From assembly GCA_013398295.1 (NCBI GenBank), contig VZSF01001886.1:433816-497815 (forward strand): 64,000 bases of DNA, written 5' to 3'. Of the stretch, positions 49,750 through 64,000 are shown one piece after another. Below the pieces are notes generated by a model. It worked only from the letters and a program-made list of their open reading frames with translations. It searched no databases and was not told the origin of the DNA. Positions within the stretch are counted from its first letter, which is position 1. Each line of letters opens with the position of its first letter. The stretch comes from Chionis minor. Its lineage: Eukaryota > Chordata > Aves > Charadriiformes > Chionididae. Position numbers and translations under genes: made by a program.

Positions 49750-50659
49750 CGCGAAACCAGAAGAAAACGCAAAACCAGAGGCGGAACTATGACTAGCGCA
49801 CAGCACGGCTAGGACAGACGGGCCGATTTGCTGCCATTAATTACCTGCTGAATCCCCTCGTGGCCTTGCAAAGCACTTCCGTGAGCGATGAGTGAGGGGG
49901 GCCGCACCGACGCGGCTGTGGGCATGGCACTGCCACCGCCCGTGCCCCGTCCCTGGCTCGGGGACGCGCGAGCCTCGCGCCCAGCAGAGCATGGGGAGCC
50001 CGCAGGAGGTGTCCGACTGCCCCACACCCTGGGAACTCGCCGTCCCCATCCCCTGGACGGCACGGAGAGCTGCGGTGGTTGTCCCCCGGCAGCGTACCCC
50101 ATGGGGCATGGGGTAACGGGGCGACAGCGGTATTTCGGGGATGGGCTGCCCCCTGAAAGCAGCTCCTTCCCCAAAGGCGCACAAAAAAAAAAAAAGGGGA
50201 CTTTTTGGCGTGCAAGAAGTGGGGGCTTGAAGGTGTGCACACCACTTCTTTAATTAGTTTAATGCCTTAGTTTAGATTAGTGAGAGACAGAGCTTTCTCG
50301 TCTCAACGCACTAACCACTTCTGCAGCCTGTAAGAAAAACCGGCAACTGTACGTTCAGCCAAAATTCCCGTTTCCCTGCCCCGGCTCCGTGTCAGCCGCT
50401 GTCACCTCCAGCCACGATGGCAACACCACGTCACGTCCACGAGGGTCAGAACAGGGGACGGATCAATGGCTCCGCAACGGTCCCTCTCGGATTAATCTAA
50501 GTTTTCTTAGTTGGGTTACAAACCACAAGTTATACTGACCAGCACAGAGGTTTGCCAAGCGATCTGTTTCCATCGCTCGATGTGCTGCTCCCTCACCTTC
50601 CGCCTGTCCCACTGCTACATGTGGCTCTAAAGCTCGGTGGGGAGGATGCTGGGGGGGGC

Positions 50660-50686
50660 AGGAGGAGGAAGAGGAGGAGGAAGAGG
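50660..50686. repeat. GGA/GAA purine tract
   Basis: This is an unbroken purine run of 27 bases preceded by G8. If transcribed in the CDH4 3' UTR it would be a CU-rich tract of the kind bound by PTB-type proteins (inference). Confidence 0.8.
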
Positions 50687-53223
50687 TGCTGCAGAGGGAG
50701 ACTGAGCAGAACTGGGTCAAAAGACAACAAACTAGTTGCTTTGATTTATAGGCTTGTGGGGTTGGAATGGCTGGATTGCAAATGCCGCAGAAAAAAAATA
50801 TCCGCTGATTTTTAAAAAAAGTCTCCAATGGAAACAGGTTGGTTTATTTTTAATCACGCAAACACTTTTGTTTGACTTAGGTTGCATAAATGTTCTTAAA
50901 AACCTGAAATGTTTGGAGGAGCTGAAGTCTGCCAGCCCCCTCCCGGCCGAGCGGCTCCTTCCTCGGCACTGCCCGTCCCCGCAACCAGCGGGGCGACGCA
51001 CACTGCCCCCGGCCCCGTGCCGCGGCCATCCCCTTCCCTACCTGAAATCCATCACCCAGCCAACGCCACAGACATCAAGCACCAAGTCGGCAGGGCACGG
51101 CGGGCACCACAGTCCCGGCCGGTGTCCCAGATGCTGCACGGGCGCCCCGGGAGCCGGGCGGGAGCCGGCAGGCAGCGGCAGCGACCCGACGGGCAGAGAA
51201 CCGGGTGCTGTGGGAATCACCCCGGCCCTCGAGCCCTGTCCTTCTCCCGAGTCCGTGACCAGGTTACGGTGACGGCCACAAAACAGTAACGGGTGGTCAC
51301 CCGCGAGAAACACTCGGTGTGTTCTTACTATTCATTATTTCTGCTGTGACCAGGCAGCTTCTGCGGAGCTGCAAAGCCCAGACGGTGAAACACCCCAGCC
51401 CGTGGCCTTTCCAAGAGAAAATGGGGAGAAGGGAGGGTGCCGGTGGGCAAGGAGCAGAGGCTGTCGCAGCGCAGTCCGCCCGCGCCAGGCGGCTGGAGCA
51501 CAGGGGCGGCGAGGTTTGCCGGGGGGCGGCGGGGGGAGGTGGACAGTATATGGCAGAAGCAAACTAAGACTTTCACAGAGGTCACAGGAACCGACCGAGC
51601 TGCCACCTACGGAAGAGGAACTTGGAAAGGTGTTGGGTGCCGGCAGTTTGCCAGGCACCGCGCTGCATCCCGGCCCAGGCACGCAGAGCAGCCCCCTCAC
51701 CTTGCCGCTGCCATCGGAGCCGGCGCTCTCCCGAGTCCCAGCCATCGCCTCCCGTATTCCACGTGTCGCTCTCCCAGCCGTGGAAGGACAGACCGACCCA
51801 CTGACTGACCGACCGAAACAAAAGGGAAAGATCGCGTCCTTGGAAGGTAATATACTGGTGATGCCGGAGTCCCCTCGGGCAGACTTTTACCACATTCCAC
51901 TTCATACAAGACACATTTCAAATGCTCATTAATTTACAGAAATTGCATTTTATAGAAAATACGATACAATGAAATATAAAATGCACTACTAGGAGCATTT
52001 CAAAAATCTATAGAGACGATCTTGCAGCCCAGGAAACCCTCTGAAACGACGTCCACTCATCACCGCACGCTCTCGTCCTCTCATTCTCCCGCTCTCTCGC
52101 GTGCACGCGCTCGCTCCCCCCGCCCCCCCCCCTTAACTCTTAGCATTCAACTTGAGAATTAATCGAGATATCAAAAAAAGCGCGATTATCCCCTGGATAA
52201 TCACCTTCCCATACTGTGCACATTCTTGGATTTAAATGAAAATATATCTAAGCACTTTTACAAGTTTTAGCGAACCCACTGCAAAATCGTCTGCAGAATA
52301 TAAAACACAGGTAATCCAAGATTTCATAGCACATTAATTAAGTGGCTCATAATCCATTAAATGTGGTTTATATTACACATCCATGCAGTCTAAATCATTT
52401 TACAAACATTAGACATAAACCCACTAGTCCAAATCAGTAAAGGAAAAATGTAATAAAAAAAGCTAATAACTATTTGTTATTGGTTAAACTGACCCTACAT
52501 ATAAACTAGGTAGTATGCTACCATTTATAATACTGATGGTGAATTACGCCCGGATGCTGCAAAACCTCTCGCTTACTTGGCAATGCGTGAGCATATGAAC
52601 CACAAGATAATTAAGAGGCCCTCGTTGCACTTCTTCTCCAAAAAAGACATTTACTACAGATAGCAGCGCCTACCCATCAAATAGAAAGGACACACATTAG
52701 CTGAGTTACGTGATGTTGTTGAGCTTTGGCTACTAATGCTCCAAGGCATTCATCTTGTACTAAACTAACTCCATACTTACGGATGGCAAAAGTGCTGACC
52801 GACTCTTCCTGCCCTTCCCGCTGCCCCGGCCCTTCCCGGTGCCGGAACGGCGCCCTCGGAGGCGCGGGACACCCCCCAGCCCAGCTGGTGCCTACATCAC
52901 TCACCAGGTCGTGGGCGCCAAAACACGCCGACAGCATAAAACCAAACAAAGGGGCCTTTGGTCACGTCACGATTTACTTGGTTTCGGCAAGGGCTGTCGG
53001 AGATTTCTGTCGCGATAACCAAAGGCTTTATCGATGCTATAGTTCTATGCAGCTACATGAGTGTGACCGGGTGGCAGCAGAGCCCCCCCCCNAACTCCTT
53101 CCCAGCTAGAACTGGCTTAGGGTCACAGGGAGTGCTGCCCAGGATGGTTGTATGTTTGTTTTCGTCACTCCTGAGATTGAAGGGAATCTGATACATGCAC
53201 CAAAAGGCACTTTCAAATATATA

Positions 53224-53731
53224 NNNNNNNNNNNNNNNNNNNNNNNNNNNNNNNNNNNNNNNNNNNNNNNNNNNNNNNNNNNNNNNNNNNNNNNNNNNNN
53301 NNNNNNNNNNNNNNNNNNNNNNNNNNNNNNNNNNNNNNNNNNNNNNNNNNNNNNNNNNNNNNNNNNNNNNNNNNNNNNNNNNNNNNNNNNNNNNNNNNNN
53401 NNNNNNNNNNNNNNNNNNNNNNNNNNNNNNNNNNNNNNNNNNNNNNNNNNNNNNNNNNNNNNNNNNNNNNNNNNNNNNNNNNNNNNNNNNNNNNNNNNNN
53501 NNNNNNNNNNNNNNNNNNNNNNNNNNNNNNNNNNNNNNNNNNNNNNNNNNNNNNNNNNNNNNNNNNNNNNNNNNNNNNNNNNNNNNNNNNNNNNNNNNNN
53601 NNNNNNNNNNNNNNNNNNNNNNNNNNNNNNNNNNNNNNNNNNNNNNNNNNNNNNNNNNNNNNNNNNNNNNNNNNNNNNNNNNNNNNNNNNNNNNNNNNNN
53701 NNNNNNNNNNNNNNNNNNNNNNNNNNNNNNN
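53224..53731. other. Assembly gap, 508 N
   Basis: This run of N is bounded by TATATA on the left and ATATATATATATA on the right. The missing sequence probably includes a long AT microsatellite inside the CDH4 3' UTR. A further single N lies at 53092 in a C homopolymer. Confidence 0.99.
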
Positions 53732-54099
53732 ATATATATATATTTTAAAAACAGTGCTTCTGTTCTAAGAAATTCAAGTTAAGACAGAGTGCCTTTCACT
53801 CTCTTTAGTCGTAAAGCAGATAAACGAGCAATATCCCAGCTGACATTAAAAAAACAAAACAACAAAAAAAAACCTGCAGCAGAGACAAGTGTTCATGCGA
53901 GACAGCTCAATATTCTAAAGAAAAAAATCGGAAAAGAAAAAAAAAAGAAAAAAGAAACCTCCTATATCACCACTAAAAATAACAATACAGTCAGCAGGGG
54001 ATATTAATTAAAAAAGCTGCCACATCTGTACAGTTCTTGCTTCTGCATCGGCTCTTTTTGTTAACGTTGTCGTCTGTGGGTTTGTTTGTTTTCTAAATT

Positions 54100-54153
54100 G
54101 TTTTTTTTTTCTTTTCTTCTTCTTCTTTTTTTTGTTTTTTGTTTTTTTTTTTT
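54100..54153. repeat. T-rich tract just past the CDH4 stop (A-rich in CDH4 sense)
   Basis: About 54 bases of T with sparse C and G include TTCTTCTTCTT. In the CDH4 transcript it is A-rich and begins about 22 nt after the stop codon, where it could cause oligo-dT internal priming. Confidence 0.85.
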
Positions 54154-54174
54154 GTTAAATAACGTGAGGTCAGT

Positions 54175-63595
<9,421 letters not shown>

Positions 63596-64000
63596 CTGAA
63601 CGGGAGAGGCAGAGCCCAACACGGACCGATGACAATCACTTAAGAAGCAGTGGCAATGGCAGCACCGTGTGCCAGCCCCCTCTCTTCCTTCTAATTTCAA
63701 TAAACCAGGATTTTCACCCTCCCTCCACACACCTCATTAGGGACATACTGCACTTTCATGGTCCCTTGCTTTAAGAGATAGTGTTAAAACTTCCCCAAGC
63801 CTCCTAATATTGCTGGTTTTCGCTCCTGCAGAACATGGAGGTTGAGTTCTGCAGATTTGTAGCCTACAGCAATGTCCTTAGTCAAACTCTAAAAATGTAA
63901 GGAGGTGACGCCAAGATGCTAGTGCAAATTTTGGTAATGGCTCTTTTGAAGAGGAAAAAACATTAGGAGGATAGCTAACAAGAGGAGGAAGGAGGGCTTT
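63596..64000 (-). other. CDH4: CDH4 intron (3' part)
   Basis: Intron sequence continues to the window edge. I saw no preceding exon in these 405 bases. Confidence 0.75.

Larger units (their letters stand above)
48680..54174 (-). other. CDH4: Candidate CDH4 3' UTR (extent inferred)
   Basis: From the CDH4 stop at 54175 down to tandem AATAAA signals at 48701-48712 I see no other gene on the - strand. The AT-rich, non-repetitive stretches at about 51900-52760 and 48690-49480 resemble vertebrate 3' UTR. Such a UTR would be about 5.5 kb including the 508-bp gap. It also contains GC-rich blocks (49880-50130, 50930-51560), so a shorter UTR is possible. Only transcript data can settle the end. Confidence 0.45.

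Noticed and set aside
49211..49792. 193-codon open frame ending in a Lys-rich tail
   Set aside because: The Lys-rich end is translation of an A-rich homopolymer with an N; the rest is antisense to the candidate CDH4 3' UTR.
53152..53782. Long open frames across the N block
   Set aside because: They are open only because N is translated as X; they are artefacts of the gap.
54100..54153. Poly-A-like tract after CDH4 suggesting a processed retrocopy
   Set aside because: The CDH4 coding sequence here is split by introns with normal splice sites, so it is the parental gene and not a retrocopy.

Overview
This window is vertebrate nuclear DNA, almost certainly from a bird. It has multi-exon genes with GT-AG introns, several CR1 LINE fragments (one ending in the bird-typical ATTCTATGA-like tail), no Alu, L1 or MIR-like material that I can recognise, and very GC-rich, gene-poor sequence of the kind found on avian microchromosomes. 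The assembly carries one 508-bp run of N and two single Ns, all in low-complexity sequence.

Two recognisable genes lie tail to tail. On the left (+ strand, 474-11546) are the last ten coding exons of TAF4, the TFIID subunit: the end of the TAFH domain, the Q-rich linker, the histone-fold/TAF12-binding region and the conserved C-terminus, followed by an AT-rich 3' UTR of about 1.4 kb. On the right (- strand, 63595 down to 54175) are the last five coding exons of CDH4 (R-cadherin): the EC4/EC5 boundary, EC5, the transmembrane helix, the p120-catenin-binding juxtamembrane region and the beta-catenin-binding tail. A long candidate 3' UTR runs down to tandem poly(A) signals near 48.7 kb. Convergent TAF4-CDH4 order is also the human arrangement at 20q13.33 (established knowledge), which supports both identifications. 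Every exon joins in frame with no frameshift or stop, so both genes look intact; both are cut by the window edge at their 5' sides.

Between the genes (about 12.9-48.7 kb) I find no convincing protein-coding gene. The interval is a GC-rich desert holding CR1 fragments at 17.4, 18.4 and 42.0 kb, microsatellites (notably a compound AAT/GAT array at 46.1 kb), a few CpG-dense patches, and a scatter of AT-rich islands of 200-750 bp with POU/homeodomain-type motifs. Those islands resemble conserved non-coding elements and could be distal regulatory DNA, probably for CDH4; this is inference until aligned. Similar islands sit in the CDH4 introns.

The clearest unusual molecular feature is a GC-AG intron in TAF4 (donor AAG|GCAAGT at 6358). 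I saw no RNA gene, CRISPR array, viral insertion or evident novel protein system.
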